The position numbers were made by a program, and so were the translations under genes. A stretch of 64,000 bases of DNA, taken from NCBI GenBank assembly GCA_964613385.1, contig CAZTGZ010000002.1, positions 91,628 through 155,627 of the forward strand, read 5' to 3'. This DNA comes from CAZTGZ01 sp964613385. Lineage in GTDB: Bacteria > Bacteroidota > Bacteroidia > NS11-12g > UBA9320. The notes under the pieces are model-generated. The model ran no database searches and was not told the origin of the DNA. It saw only the letters and a program-made list of their open reading frames with translations. This document shows positions 26,716 to 35,488 of the stretch, piece after piece. Positions within the stretch are counted from its first letter, which is position 1. Every line of letters begins with the position of its first letter.

Positions 26716-27182
26716 GGCCTGTATCCATATACTCTTACAGCCATCGCCGGAATTTTCCCTTCCAACAAACTAGTTTCTTCAAACTTCTCATTGGGGATGA
26801 AAAATATTTCCATCAAAAAGGGGAAGGCTATTTTTTTTCCATTTTGTGTGCACGGTGTCCAACCTTGTATCAAATGCGTAAGCCGGATGGCTTCATTATC
26901 CAAATCCTCGCGGATCCCAATGCGAATCTTTTCAACACTTACATTACCCAAAGTGTCAATTATAAAGATGATTCGCACTTCACCCCCAATATTTTCATTC
27001 AACGCTGACTGAGGATACCGAACGTTGTCATTGAATATTTTTTGAATGGCCGCATGCCCTCCGGGAAAAACCGGATGGGAAACAATATCGGTTCTCATAG
27101 GTTCATCCGCCTCTTCCACCTGTGCGCCGGCCATCAGACTACCTGGTATAAAAACCACGAGAAATACTATATATCTAAACAT
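26712..27182 (-). CDS. Exported TonB C-terminal-like domain protein
   Basis: A 156-aa protein with a signal peptide (RYIVFLVVFIPGSLMAGAQ) followed only by a TonB C-terminal fold: FPGGHAAIQKIFNDNVRYPQSALNENIGGEVRI (in parts) and FIIDTLGNVSVEKIRIG. The ExbBD-binding transmembrane anchor and proline-rich linker of a true TonB are missing, so it is unlikely to transduce energy in the usual way. Stand-alone secreted TonB-C domains are common in Bacteroidota and of unknown role. First gene of a two-gene operon with the GNAT gene. Confidence 0.82.
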   Translation of the reverse strand: MFRYIVFLVVFIPGSLMAGAQVEEADEPMRTDIVSHPVFPGGHAAIQKIFNDNVRYPQSALNENIGGEVRIIFIIDTLGNVSVEKIRIGIREDLDNEAIRLTHLIQGWTPCTQNGKKIAFPFLMEIFFIPNEKFEETSLLEGKIPAMAVRVYGYRP

Positions 27183-27362
27183 AAAAAGACGTTAAATATA
27201 GTTGTATAAAAGTCAAATATTCACTGAAATCTTGAACTCATCTATAAAACTTATCTCTATTTCGCTTATTCTGTATGTAAGCGTGAAATTCTGCCATCAC
27301 TCAATAAAAATTGAATACATCGACGTATAATTGAACCATTAAATAAGCCGGAACCTTTATAC

Positions 27363-27935
27363 ATGAAATTCGCCAAAGAACTCAAACCTCTGTCATTCTG
27401 GCTCGACAAAAGCCTTGAATTGAGTCAAAGAGCCCAAGTGGAATTTTCTCATTTAAGTCCGGCAGCTCTGCAATTTAAACCGGCCCCCGGGCAATGGAGT
27501 ATTGCCCAATGTCTCGATCATATTTGTGTATCCGACAGCCAGTACTTTTCGTTGTTCGATCAATTAAAGAATAACACCTACCAGCCCGGCTGGTGGGCGC
27601 GAAACAACCCCTGGTCTTATTTCTTAGGCGATTTGATGATTCAACAGTTGGGAAGCGAAGTGAAAAGAAAATACAAATCACCATCTATCTTTCTACCCTC
27701 TGAAAGTCAGGTTCATCCCGATATTTTTCAAACTTTTATCAAGCATACTGAACAAATGCGCCTTCGATTTTCGGAGATTGCGTCTCATTATCAAAAAGGT
27801 ACCATTGTTGCCTCTCCGGCGTCCGCTTTTGTAACCTATCCGGTTTCTAAACTCATTCCCTTGCTGATATTACACACGGAAAGGCATTTGAATCAGGCAG
27901 CACGGATCAAAAAACACCCGCAATTTCCTGAATAG
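27363..27935 (+). CDS. DinB family (DinB_2) protein
   Basis: A 190-aa four-helix-bundle protein of the DinB/YfiT superfamily. The family signature is visible in GQWSIAQCLDHI near residue 45, the metal-binding histidine being in DHI, and in LILHTERHLNQAARI close to the C-terminus with two further histidines, giving a three-His site. Many DinB-like proteins are thiol-dependent transferases; the substrate here is unknown. The stop TAG directly abuts the ATG of the sigma factor gene, so the two are co-transcribed. Confidence 0.85.
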   Translation: MKFAKELKPLSFWLDKSLELSQRAQVEFSHLSPAALQFKPAPGQWSIAQCLDHICVSDSQYFSLFDQLKNNTYQPGWWARNNPWSYFLGDLMIQQLGSEVKRKYKSPSIFLPSESQVHPDIFQTFIKHTEQMRLRFSEIASHYQKGTIVASPASAFVTYPVSKLIPLLILHTERHLNQAARIKKHPQFPE

Positions 27936-28484
27936 ATGGAAAAAAGTCTTTGGTTACATGCCTTGAAAAAAGGTGACGCAAAGGCTTATGAAAGACTTTA
28001 TGACCTTTACGGAAAAAAGGTTTATCACCTCAGCCTTGGCATACTCAAAAATGTGAACGACGCCGAAGATGCCGTTCAGGAAACATTTATAGAGGTGAGC
28101 CGGTCAGTACATCGCTTTCGGGATGAAAGTGATCTGGGCACCTGGATTTATCGAATAGCCGGTAATAAAGCCCTGGATCTGCTTCGCAAACAAAACACCG
28201 CTAAAAGAAAAGGCCAGACGGTTGAGCCGGAATCTGTGAATCTGGTGTATCTCTTACACCCGGGAAAGGTGCTCGAAAACAAGGAAATTGCACAAATTAT
28301 TGATCAGGCGATGGAAGAACTGCCTGAACGACAACGCATTGCATTTACCCTGAGCAAAATAGACGGATTAAGTTATCAGGAAATTGCAGATGCCTTGCAA
28401 ACCACGATCGGAACTGTAGAATCTCTGATTTACAGGGCTCGAAAAACGCTTCAGGAAAAATTGGATAAATTTTATCGCAGTTGA
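27936..28484 (+). CDS. ECF-type RNA polymerase sigma factor
   Basis: A 182-aa sigma-70 family ECF factor with region 2 (AYERLYDLYGKKVYHLSLGIL, then DAEDAVQETFIEV and RFRDESDLGTWIYRIAGNKALDLLRK, written here in parts) and region 4 (LPERQRIAFTLSKIDGLSYQEIADAL as the helix-turn-helix). These bind the -10 and -35 elements of target promoters. It is the second gene of a four-gene unit: DinB-like, sigma, short one-helix membrane protein, Spy-like membrane protein. By analogy with CnrH/CnrX-type or Spy-type systems, the two downstream membrane proteins may be its anti-sigma module; that is inference. Confidence 0.93.
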   Translation: MEKSLWLHALKKGDAKAYERLYDLYGKKVYHLSLGILKNVNDAEDAVQETFIEVSRSVHRFRDESDLGTWIYRIAGNKALDLLRKQNTAKRKGQTVEPESVNLVYLLHPGKVLENKEIAQIIDQAMEELPERQRIAFTLSKIDGLSYQEIADALQTTIGTVESLIYRARKTLQEKLDKFYRS

Positions 28485-28523
28485 TGAAATATTTGAATAA
28501 AAAAAACATCTAAACAATTGAAT

Positions 28524-28790
28524 ATGCAAGATAATTGGTTGAATGAAAAACACAGATTGCCTGACCCTCCCGAAGGACTCAGGTCTAATGTTGTATTGGC
28601 CGTTCAAAGAGATATTCAATTCCAAAACAGGCGCAGAATATGGAAAAGAGTTCTGGTAGCTGCTTCTATTGTTTGGATATTGCTGAACATAACGGTGATA
28701 TTTGAGTTTGTAAAATCAGACCAAAATCCATTGGCCGATTATTACCGGGAATCAGATTCGGAATATTTAAATTTGTATAGCAATCAATGA
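28524..28790 (+). CDS. Small single-helix membrane protein, possible anti-sigma factor
   Basis: About 88 residues. The N-terminal 35 residues are cytoplasmic-like (DNWLNEKHRLPDPPEGL), followed by one transmembrane helix (VLVAASIVWILLNITVIFEFV) and a short acidic tail. The layout and its place directly after an ECF sigma gene suggest an anti-sigma factor, although no zinc-finger motif of the common anti-sigma type is present. ATG 28524 is preferred to the TTG two codons upstream. Its stop overlaps the next start (ATGA). Confidence 0.65.
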   Translation: MQDNWLNEKHRLPDPPEGLRSNVVLAVQRDIQFQNRRRIWKRVLVAASIVWILLNITVIFEFVKSDQNPLADYYRESDSEYLNLYSNQ

Positions 28791-29227
28791 GAAGCAAGGC
28801 GTTATATATAATCATAGCCATCCTGATTCTATTGAATTTGTCTATGTTATGGCTTTTGTGGCCCGGTAAAAGAGGTGCGAAACCTCCAAAAGCGCCCTGG
28901 AAACACTTGAGCCGTGAATTGTCCCTGAATGAGGAGCAAACACGAAGCGTAGAAAAACTATTTCACCAACATCGAATGGAAATGGATGCATTCCATGTAA
29001 AATCAGATCTATTAAAAGAAAATCTTGCGGACGCCCTCATTTCAGAAAACGATAGTCTCATCCAAACTGTCGCTGACTCTCTGAATGCCATTCATCATCT
29101 GCGCGAACAGAAAAGGATACAACATTTTAGAGATATCAGTAAACTGTGTACGCCTGAACAGAAAAAGAAACTTAAATCTGTCCTGAGGAAAATATTCAAA
29201 CAGCACCCTCCCCCAAGGCGACCCTAA
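28787..29227 (+). CDS. Spy/CpxP-like membrane-anchored periplasmic protein
   Basis: A 146-aa protein with an N-terminal membrane anchor (LYIIIAILILLNLSMLWLLW) and a helical periplasmic domain. Two copies of the LTxxQ-type motif are recognisable: LSLNEEQTRSVEKLF and CTPEQKKKLKSVL, the pattern of the Spy/CpxP/CnrX heavy-metal-sensor family. Proteins of this group sense envelope or metal stress and often restrain an ECF sigma factor. Being encoded with one here supports that role. The C-terminal tail is proline- and histidine-containing (KQHPPPRRP). The stop adjoins a convergent gene with no gap. Confidence 0.8.
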   Translation: MRSKALYIIIAILILLNLSMLWLLWPGKRGAKPPKAPWKHLSRELSLNEEQTRSVEKLFHQHRMEMDAFHVKSDLLKENLADALISENDSLIQTVADSLNAIHHLREQKRIQHFRDISKLCTPEQKKKLKSVLRKIFKQHPPPRRP

Positions 29228-29866
29228 TTATTTTGTGCAGGTGAGTTTGGAGGAATTCAGAATTTCTTCCTTCATCTTCTGATGCTTATCCCAATGTTCT
29301 TCAAATGTCTCAAAAATAATCATTGCCACACGGCCTGAGCAGGGAAATAAGATGATTTCACCCTTTTTGAAACTTCCTCTCGGATTCTTCTTAGCCTCTT
29401 CGTCATCGAAAGGAGGCGATTTAATGATATAATTTCTCCGCAATGCCTGAACCCCCTGGAATTGTATGGTATCATAGTCATCTTCTCCTGCTTCCGCAAA
29501 AAACTCAACCGTATCTGAGGGCATGTCCGGAGCCGGATTAAAATATCTACCTATGGTCTCTCCTGCCAGCCAGTCAGCTTCCTGATCTTCAGGGTTTTCA
29601 TTAAAATAAAATGCCATTTGCACTCCGGCAAATTCTCCAACTCCCTCCCGGTCAATTTTGTAGGAAATACCTCCGTAGTTGTATGAATACTCCTCACTTA
29701 CCGGTTCCTCCCATCCCTTGGGAAATGAAACTGTCATCCACTCTGTCTTCAATTCTCGTGAATCATTTTTTGTCACAATCCCCTTTACGGTGAGCCAGGT
29801 ATACAGAAAAAAACCACCTGCCGCCAGGGCAATCAGGACCAATACGATTACAACTATTCTTTTCAT
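29228..29866 (-). CDS. Hypothetical membrane-anchored protein
   Basis: A 212-aa product with an uncleaved-looking N-terminal helix (RIVVIVLVLIALAAGGFFLYTWL) and a periplasmic domain of about 185 residues. The domain begins ELKTEWMTVSFPKGWEEP and contains VEFFAEAGEDDYDTIQFQG and IILFPCSGRVAMIIFETFEEHWDKH; this order (PKGW, then a strand-rich body) resembles PsbP-like lipid or ligand-binding folds, but the match is weak. No motif gives a function. Convergent with the Spy-like gene; upstream 160 bp contain no gene. Confidence 0.7.
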   Translation of the reverse strand: MKRIVVIVLVLIALAAGGFFLYTWLTVKGIVTKNDSRELKTEWMTVSFPKGWEEPVSEEYSYNYGGISYKIDREGVGEFAGVQMAFYFNENPEDQEADWLAGETIGRYFNPAPDMPSDTVEFFAEAGEDDYDTIQFQGVQALRRNYIIKSPPFDDEEAKKNPRGSFKKGEIILFPCSGRVAMIIFETFEEHWDKHQKMKEEILNSSKLTCTK

Positions 29867-30026
29867 ACTTTCACAAATCTACATATGTTTTAGAATTTCA
29901 ACTATGCAATTGTTAAAAATCATTTTTTAAAAAAACACATTTTCAGGCGATTCCTAAAGAATACATACAAAATTCTCCTTTAGTTGCGTGCATCTCTCTT
30001 ACCACCGGAATGCAGAATTCAAATGC

Positions 30027-30680
30027 CTAAGAAACGATCTGAATATTAAAAGCCGCACTTTGCTTTGCGCCCCAAACACGCAGCCATAAAGGCAAATACA
30101 TTTCTGTACCCCTGGCGGTGCTGATATCACCCAAATCCAGAATATGATCCGTTTTCCAGCCAAACGATTGTAGCAGTAAGCTCACGTCTTGCTTAGCTTC
30201 TGCGTCATTCCCACTTACAAAAACATGATGATTTCCATCGTTGATCATACCGGGATTCACCATCAAACCGCACCACATGGTGTTGAGCGTTTTAACCACT
30301 TTAACTTCCGGATAAGCCTGTTGAATCATCTCTCCCAATGATCCGGTATTAACCACGGATAAAACGGGTGGCATCCCCTGACTAAAATCAAGCGGATTGG
30401 AAACATCGATCAACACTTTGCCCCTCAGATTTGCCTCTCCCGCCATTTTCAAGGCATCCATCGTGCCGGCTCCGGAAGTACAGTTGATGAGCAATGATCC
30501 AAAACCGGCGGTATCGGCAAATGATCCTGCCAGGGCTTTACCGGCATGCTGTTCAACAAAAGATAAGGCCTTTGGATTGTCATGGGTTCGAGATCCCATC
30601 ATTACTTCATGCCCGATTTCAATCAGTTTGGAGCCCAGGGTCTGCCCCACAGTTCCGGTTCCTAAAATGCCAATTTTCAT
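30027..30680 (-). CDS. NADPH-dependent F420 reductase-like oxidoreductase
   Basis: A 217-aa Rossmann-fold enzyme from ATG 30680. It begins MKIGILGTGTVGQTLGSKL with the GxGxxG dinucleotide loop, then HEVMMGSRTHDNP, in which SR at the end of strand 2 fits NADP(H), VLIDVSNPLDF, and VVKTLNTMWCGLM. These are typical of the F420-dependent NADP reductase family. In Bacteroidota, which do not normally make F420, such proteins are presumed to act on other substrates. An in-frame ATG seven codons upstream (30701) would add MPLKSSI before the fold and is less likely. Confidence 0.88.
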   Translation of the reverse strand: MKIGILGTGTVGQTLGSKLIEIGHEVMMGSRTHDNPKALSFVEQHAGKALAGSFADTAGFGSLLINCTSGAGTMDALKMAGEANLRGKVLIDVSNPLDFSQGMPPVLSVVNTGSLGEMIQQAYPEVKVVKTLNTMWCGLMVNPGMINDGNHHVFVSGNDAEAKQDVSLLLQSFGWKTDHILDLGDISTARGTEMYLPLWLRVWGAKQSAAFNIQIVS

Positions 30681-30763
30681 AATCGATGATTTTAGGGGCA
30701 ATATATCTCTTTTCGACCGGAATATTCAAGACACCCCGACGAAGATATCGGACATGTAAACTA

Positions 30764-32323
30764 TTAATAATCTACGGTTTTAGTGGAAATCTTAGGTTCT
30801 ATGTAAGTATATTTGATTTTCTTAGTGTCTGCGTTCTTTTTAAAATTAACCAGATACTCCATAATATCGTAATCCATGCTCTTTACATTGCCCGCATCTA
30901 CGATCAACTCTGCACCTTCCTGAGTATCTTCCATCGTTTGTATGATTTTCGCCTTGTTTAGAAAAGTTACTTCTTCACTCAATGTCAGGACAATACGGTC
31001 AGAGATATCATGGGTTTCATTCTTCAATAAATAGGCATTTCGATAATTATTGCGCAGGATGATAAAAAAACCAACGCTCAATCCAAATACTATCCCTTCC
31101 AGCAAATCGCTGAAAATAACGCCCACCATGGTAACCACGTAAGGGAGGAATTGCTCCCAACCCAAACTGTACATTTGTTTAATCATGGCCGGTTTGGCGA
31201 GTTTAAAACCAACAACTATGAGCACCGAAGCCAATGCAGCTAAAGGGATCATATTCAGAATTCCTGGGATAAGTATGATACTCAAAACCAGAAAGATGCC
31301 GTGAAATATGGCAGAAACTTTGGTGCGCCCACCGCTTTGAGCATTGGCAGAACTCCGAACTATGACCTGAGTGAGGGGTAATCCGCCGATAAGCCCGGTT
31401 AAAATATTTCCAACACCCTGCGCTTTCAATTCGCGGTTCGTTGGTGTAGTGCGTTTAAATGGATCTATTTTATCTGTGGCTTCAACCGACAACAGCGTTT
31501 CCAAACTCGCCACTACAGCAATGGTTCCACCAATCAGATAAGTATTTGGATTTAGAAATCCTGAAAAATCAGGCATAGTAAGTAAATTCCCCAAACCCTG
31601 AAGACCACCAAATGCCGGCAAATTCACCAAATGGGTCTGCTCGATTTCCAATCCGGTACCCAGGAAAATATTATAGAATAGAATTCCCGCCAACACCGCC
31701 ATCAAAGGCCCTTGTACCCATTGAAAAAACTTCAGTTTCTTGAGCGCCTTAATCTCCCAAATCAACAGCAATACGAGTGACACCGCGGCAATAATGATAG
31801 CTCCGGGACTAAACACATCCAACAGGTGAAACAATTCGCTTAGCGTAGTTTCTCCATCAATCTGATGAAATCCCTCATCACCTTCATAATCTTTATCATA
31901 TCCGAAAGCATGTGGTATTTGTTTAAGAATGATGATAATTCCTATACCACTTAACATTCCTTTAATAACTGAAGATGGGAAATAATATCCAATGATCCCT
32001 GCTCTGAGAAATCCCATCAACAATTGCAGGAGTCCGGCTACGATTACTGCCGGCAAAAAGAGCTCAAATCCCCCCAATTCTTTAATGGAGCTGAGCACAA
32101 TCACGGCTAAACCGGCAGCCGGGCCACTCACCCCGATATGCGATCCACTCAATGCTCCAACCACAATTCCACCGATTACCCCGGCAATCAATCCTGACAT
32201 CAATGGTGCGTGTTCCGGCGCTCCCGAAGCCATGGCTATTCCCAAACACAGCGGAAGTGCAACAAAAAATAAAACTATGGAAGCAGGAAAATCGTACTGT
32301 ATATCTTTAAAATGATTCTTCAT
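30764..32323 (-). CDS. SulP family inorganic anion transporter
   Basis: An integral membrane protein of about 519 aa. It starts DFPASIVLFFVALPLCLGIAMASGAP, the conserved first helix of SulP carriers, and continues with GLIAGVIGGIVVGALSGSHIGVSGPAAGLA (in parts), which forms the anion-binding helices, about 12 helices in all, ending FIILRNNYRNAY. The last 100 residues are a STAS-like domain with VDAGNVKSMDYDIMEYL. The family moves sulfate, bicarbonate or other anions, mostly with sodium or protons. The SGPAAG motif is shared with bicarbonate-type members; substrate is undecided. ATG 32335 four codons upstream is an alternative start. Confidence 0.9.
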   Translation of the reverse strand: MKNHFKDIQYDFPASIVLFFVALPLCLGIAMASGAPEHAPLMSGLIAGVIGGIVVGALSGSHIGVSGPAAGLAVIVLSSIKELGGFELFLPAVIVAGLLQLLMGFLRAGIIGYYFPSSVIKGMLSGIGIIIILKQIPHAFGYDKDYEGDEGFHQIDGETTLSELFHLLDVFSPGAIIIAAVSLVLLLIWEIKALKKLKFFQWVQGPLMAVLAGILFYNIFLGTGLEIEQTHLVNLPAFGGLQGLGNLLTMPDFSGFLNPNTYLIGGTIAVVASLETLLSVEATDKIDPFKRTTPTNRELKAQGVGNILTGLIGGLPLTQVIVRSSANAQSGGRTKVSAIFHGIFLVLSIILIPGILNMIPLAALASVLIVVGFKLAKPAMIKQMYSLGWEQFLPYVVTMVGVIFSDLLEGIVFGLSVGFFIILRNNYRNAYLLKNETHDISDRIVLTLSEEVTFLNKAKIIQTMEDTQEGAELIVDAGNVKSMDYDIMEYLVNFKKNADTKKIKYTYIEPKISTKTVDY

Positions 32324-32507
32324 AAGCGTTGGCATACAATAATACTAAAAAGGATTCACTTGATTTGTGTTATCGGACAGCACATCAATTGTACCATATA
32401 AATTCAAATAATGCTACTTATTTAGATCAAGTTCATTAACTATTCTTGCGACTGAAGAGTAAGTTAATAAAATTTCCATTTAGCAATACGAATTTCAATG
32501 GTTTCAG

Positions 32508-32873
32508 AATGTGGGTCGTGGGCGGGGAACGGCCTGATTTGTCTTTTCGTAATCCGATTGGCTATGAAGGCGTGAAAACAAATTTTCGCACCTTTATAGA
32601 GAAGTCTAGCGATGGGCGAACGGTTTATGTTCGATTGCCAGTCCAATTTTGTGATGATGAATACAAAATTCATTCAACACATATATATGATGAAAGTGGC
32701 TCCCATCGCGGCTTACGCCGAATTAGCCTTAGCGGATAGAAAAGAGAAATTAAGCCTTGATTTTTTTTGCTTCTCCCGAAAGCTTTCGGGATTGATCAAG
32801 CAAAAAAAGTTAGTGGGGTAACGTAGTTTTGTTTGAAGAGAAGATGACATTCGGGCAAAGCCCTAAAAACTTC
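32508..32873. repeat. Dispersed noncoding repeat, copy A
   Basis: This segment fills most of a 660-bp gene-free interval and matches 36465-36812 in blocks: GGGGAACGGCCTGATTTG region, GGCTATGAAGGCGTGAA, GCGATGGGCGA (32609-32619), GGCTCCCATCGCGGC (32698-32712), TTAGCGGATAGAAAAGAG, CCTTGATTTTTTTTGCTTC, GATCAAGCAAAAAAAG and GGGCAAAGCCCT. GCGATGGG and CCCATCGC are inverted copies that could pair over about 80 nt. TTTTTTTGCTT and AAGCAAAAAAA also pair, enclosing an 18-bp palindrome TCCCGAAAGCTTTCGGGA (32774-32791) absent from copy B. No conserved reading frame runs through both copies. The interval 32324-32507 shows nothing else. Confidence 0.75.
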
Positions 32874-33001
32874 AGCACATGAATTTAAGATCAAATAAGT
32901 TGAGTTTTATAGAATCATAATTAGAAGGGCCAGTTGAATTTATATAAATTCTTTAAACAAGCGTAAATCTATATAAACTCAATTTGGAGTACCTTAGTGG
33001 C

Positions 33002-33538
33002 ATGAAAATAATTGCTTTGATTCTGTCATCATTTTGGATCATATCCTGCCAGAAATCCGGAGATCACCACAATCATACCCATGCGGTCAAAGACCAAAAA
33101 GCACTTTCATCTAATAAAATTCCTGAATTCCAGGGACAAATCGACTCTGTTTCGCTGAAGACGCTATTGCAACGTTATTATACCGTAAAAAATGCTCTGG
33201 TGGATGGAAATGCACGTGCCGCAGCGTTCACTGCCAAAGAAGCCAGCAACTTTGCAACCGGTGGAGATAGTGTTTTGCTTACCATTTCCGATCAATTTCG
33301 GTTAATTTCTGAGAAGCAGGAATTGAGTTTACAACGCACCCATTTTTATACCCTAAGCGAATATATGTTCGCCGTAACTTCTAAAATTAAGCCGGATACC
33401 GCATCCATCTACCAACAATATTGCCCGATGGCCTTTGACGATCAGGGAGCCTTTTGGCTGAGCGATGAAGAGGAGATATACAATCCATATTTTGGTGAAG
33501 AAATGTTGCAATGCGGAATGGTCCAAAAAAAATACTGA
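33002..33538 (+). CDS. DUF3347 lipoprotein with histidine-rich N-terminus
   Basis: A 178-aa lipoprotein (lipobox WIISC, Cys at about residue 15) followed by a metal-binding-like HHNHTH cluster. The mature domain is DUF3347: LLQRYYTVKNALVDGNARAA, FYTLSEYMFAV, and the C-terminal signature YCPMAFDDQGAFWLS, then NPYFGEEMLQCG. The CPMA and MLQCG elements supply paired Cys/Met ligands as in periplasmic copper proteins related to CusB. I infer copper or other soft-metal binding. The ATG at 33002 is chosen because the signal peptide begins there. The next gene starts 1 nt after its stop. Confidence 0.85.
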   Translation: MKIIALILSSFWIISCQKSGDHHNHTHAVKDQKALSSNKIPEFQGQIDSVSLKTLLQRYYTVKNALVDGNARAAAFTAKEASNFATGGDSVLLTISDQFRLISEKQELSLQRTHFYTLSEYMFAVTSKIKPDTASIYQQYCPMAFDDQGAFWLSDEEEIYNPYFGEEMLQCGMVQKKY

Positions 33539-33539
33539 T

Positions 33540-34094
33540 ATGCATCCTGATTATATAACTTCCACAATCCGTCAATTCACCTATTACCGTGGTTTAGCCG
33601 AAAAGGCCATGGATCAGGTTTCTGACGAAGTTCTGTTTCAGATTCCTTCAGAAGATGGTAACAGCATCGCCATCATTACCAAACATTTAGCGGGGAATAT
33701 GTTGAGCAGATGGACGGACATCTTTCAATCAGACGGTGAAAAACCCTGGAGAAACCGGGATGGCGAATTCGAAATGGATCATCATGATCGTCAGGCAGTT
33801 ATGGCTTACTGGAATCAAGGCTGGAAATGCTTGTTCGACACCCTGGAATCTTTAAAAACCGAGGATTTGGAGCGCATCATATATATTAGAAATGAAGGTC
33901 ATACTGTGTTGGAAGCCATAAACAGACAATTATGTCACTATAGTTATCATATAGGACAAATAGTGATGCTGGCCAAAATTTCAAAAGGCTCGTCGTTCAT
34001 TTCACTGTCCATACCGCGGAACCAGTCCACCCATTATAATCAGCAAAAGTTTGATGAAGCACCGGAAATACGACATTTCACCGACCGCGTATAG
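33540..34094 (+). CDS. DUF1572/DinB-like protein
   Basis: A 184-aa helical-bundle protein from ATG 33540, one base after the upstream stop. HPDYITSTIRQFTYYRGLAEKAM (in parts) opens the first helix; NSIAIITKHLAGNMLSRWTDI carries the first metal histidine; and AINRQLCHYSYHIGQIVMLAK carries the HxxxH pair. This His pattern is that of the DinB/DUF1572 group of putative metal-dependent enzymes. Function unknown. The upstream in-frame extension to 33465 lies inside the preceding gene and is rejected. Likely co-transcribed with the DUF3347 gene. Confidence 0.85.
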   Translation: MHPDYITSTIRQFTYYRGLAEKAMDQVSDEVLFQIPSEDGNSIAIITKHLAGNMLSRWTDIFQSDGEKPWRNRDGEFEMDHHDRQAVMAYWNQGWKCLFDTLESLKTEDLERIIYIRNEGHTVLEAINRQLCHYSYHIGQIVMLAKISKGSSFISLSIPRNQSTHYNQQKFDEAPEIRHFTDRV

Positions 34095-34120
34095 GTCGGG
34101 CTTATTGTATATTTGAAGCC

Positions 34121-34951
34121 TTGAGTCTGAAAAGGAAAATTTTCTATGCTTTACCACCCTCATGGCGATTCTATGTGAGGCGAATCATTTGGCTGCCCCA
34201 GGACTGGATTGACAAATTGAAAGGTGATACTCCGGCCATGGTTCCACCAAGAGGTATGATTTTTACAGGTTCCGGAGATTTTATCCATCAGGGGGATAAT
34301 TTCCTCAAACATTTTATAGAAAAAGGTGGCCTAAAACCCGGGGATGATGTATTGGACATCGGTTCAGGAATTGGAAGAATGGCCAGACCTTTAACCGCAT
34401 TTTTGAATGCTGAGAGTCGGTACGAAGGATTTGATGTGATGGAAGAAGGGGTGAGATGGTGTCAAAAGCATATTACTCCTCTATACCCGAATTTCAATTT
34501 TAAGCATGTCCCTTTACAAAATGGATTGTATACCAGGCAAGGCAAGAATGCAGCAGAATTCAGATTTCCATATGCCGACCAACAATTTGATTTTGTGTTG
34601 TTGACCAGTGTCTTTACACATATGAAACCGGCAGAAGTAAAGCAATATTTAATGGAAATTGCCAGGGTAATGAAACCGGGAGCCAGAGGTTTTGCAACTT
34701 TTTTTGTGGTGGATGAACCTGCCAGACTTCACATGTTGAAACAGGAAGTAAATTTCTTTCCTGTGGAGAAGGACACACATTACCTGCATCATGCGGATGT
34801 CGCAGAAGCCAATATCGGCTTTAAGACAGTTTTTATCGAAAGGGCATTATCCGCTGCAGGACTTACGCAAACAGGCTTTTTCCCAGGCCGGTGGAGCGGA
34901 AGAGAAGGTCACGACTTTCAGGATATCATTACTTTTAGCCGTAAGGCCTGA
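34121..34951 (+). CDS. Class I SAM-dependent methyltransferase
   Basis: A 276-aa protein with a methyltransferase core: motif I DDVLDIGSGIGRMARPL at about residue 90, the acidic end of strand 2 in YEGFDVMEEGVRW, motif IV region FDFVLLTSVFTHM, and the post-motif helix MEIARVMKPGARGFATFFV. The N-terminal 70 residues are basic (KRKIFYALPPSWRFYVRRIIW) and could contact membrane or nucleic acid. The substrate is unknown. The start is a TTG; the next ATG would delete the N-terminal segment. Starts 26 bp after the DinB-like gene. Confidence 0.85.
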   Translation: MSLKRKIFYALPPSWRFYVRRIIWLPQDWIDKLKGDTPAMVPPRGMIFTGSGDFIHQGDNFLKHFIEKGGLKPGDDVLDIGSGIGRMARPLTAFLNAESRYEGFDVMEEGVRWCQKHITPLYPNFNFKHVPLQNGLYTRQGKNAAEFRFPYADQQFDFVLLTSVFTHMKPAEVKQYLMEIARVMKPGARGFATFFVVDEPARLHMLKQEVNFFPVEKDTHYLHHADVAEANIGFKTVFIERALSAAGLTQTGFFPGRWSGREGHDFQDIITFSRKA

Positions 34952-35013
34952 GTAGGGGGTGGAAGGAAAATCCACAATTAGCTATCTTCGCTTTACCCTA
35001 ACCCCTAAAACGC

Positions 35014-35418
35014 ATGAAAACAAATGAACAACTCTGCCAAATGTGCCATAAAAGGCTTATTGGCCGGTCAGACAAAAAATTCTGCGACGATTCCTGTCGC
35101 AATGCCTACAACAACCAACTGAACAGTGACGTCAACAATATGATGCGACGTGTGAACCACCAGCTTCGCAAAAACCGCCGTATCTTATTTGAGCTCAGAC
35201 AATTGGGAAGAACAAAAATCAACAAAATCGAACTCGTTGCCCTGGGATATTCATTTGATTATTTCACGAACCAATGGAAACAAGGCAGCATTCCCGTTTC
35301 AGTTTGTTATGACACAGGACTGGTGCAGGAATCGGAACATACATATCAGATTTTATCTGCCGATCAAAACGAATTGCATCAGGTAAGCAATTATTGGATC
35401 ATTCAAAGAACCGGTTAA
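35014..35418 (+). CDS. Small zinc-ribbon protein of unknown function
   Basis: A 134-aa protein whose N-terminus holds a treble-clef zinc site: CQMCHKRL and KKFCDDSCRNAYNN, giving four cysteines. A basic helix follows (MMRRVNHQLRKNRRILFEL), then a small beta-rich part. The combination of zinc ribbon and basic helix suggests nucleic-acid contact, but no family function is known to me. Similar proteins are widespread in Bacteroidota. ATG 35014; it precedes the RRM gene in the same direction with 177 bp between. Confidence 0.75.
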   Translation: MKTNEQLCQMCHKRLIGRSDKKFCDDSCRNAYNNQLNSDVNNMMRRVNHQLRKNRRILFELRQLGRTKINKIELVALGYSFDYFTNQWKQGSIPVSVCYDTGLVQESEHTYQILSADQNELHQVSNYWIIQRTG

Positions 35419-35488
35419 AATGTCCTTTAAAATGGATGTATGATTTTAACTTTATTTTTTTTAAGGTTAAAGTATGAGAAAAAAAGCT

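Noticed and set aside
32446..32739. 97-codon frame sharing VGGERPxLSFR with a 73-codon frame at 36382-36603
   Set aside because: The similarity is confined to one block, differences are not concentrated at third codon positions, and the frames diverge immediately after; it reflects the noncoding repeat.
33465..33539. 25-residue extension of the DUF1572/DinB-like protein
   Set aside because: Falls entirely within the coding end of the DUF3347 gene; ATG 33540 abuts that gene's stop.
34095..34120. GACCGCGTATAGGTC-like inverted repeat as terminator after the DinB-like gene
   Set aside because: Short, with no T tract, and the next gene follows at once in the same direction.
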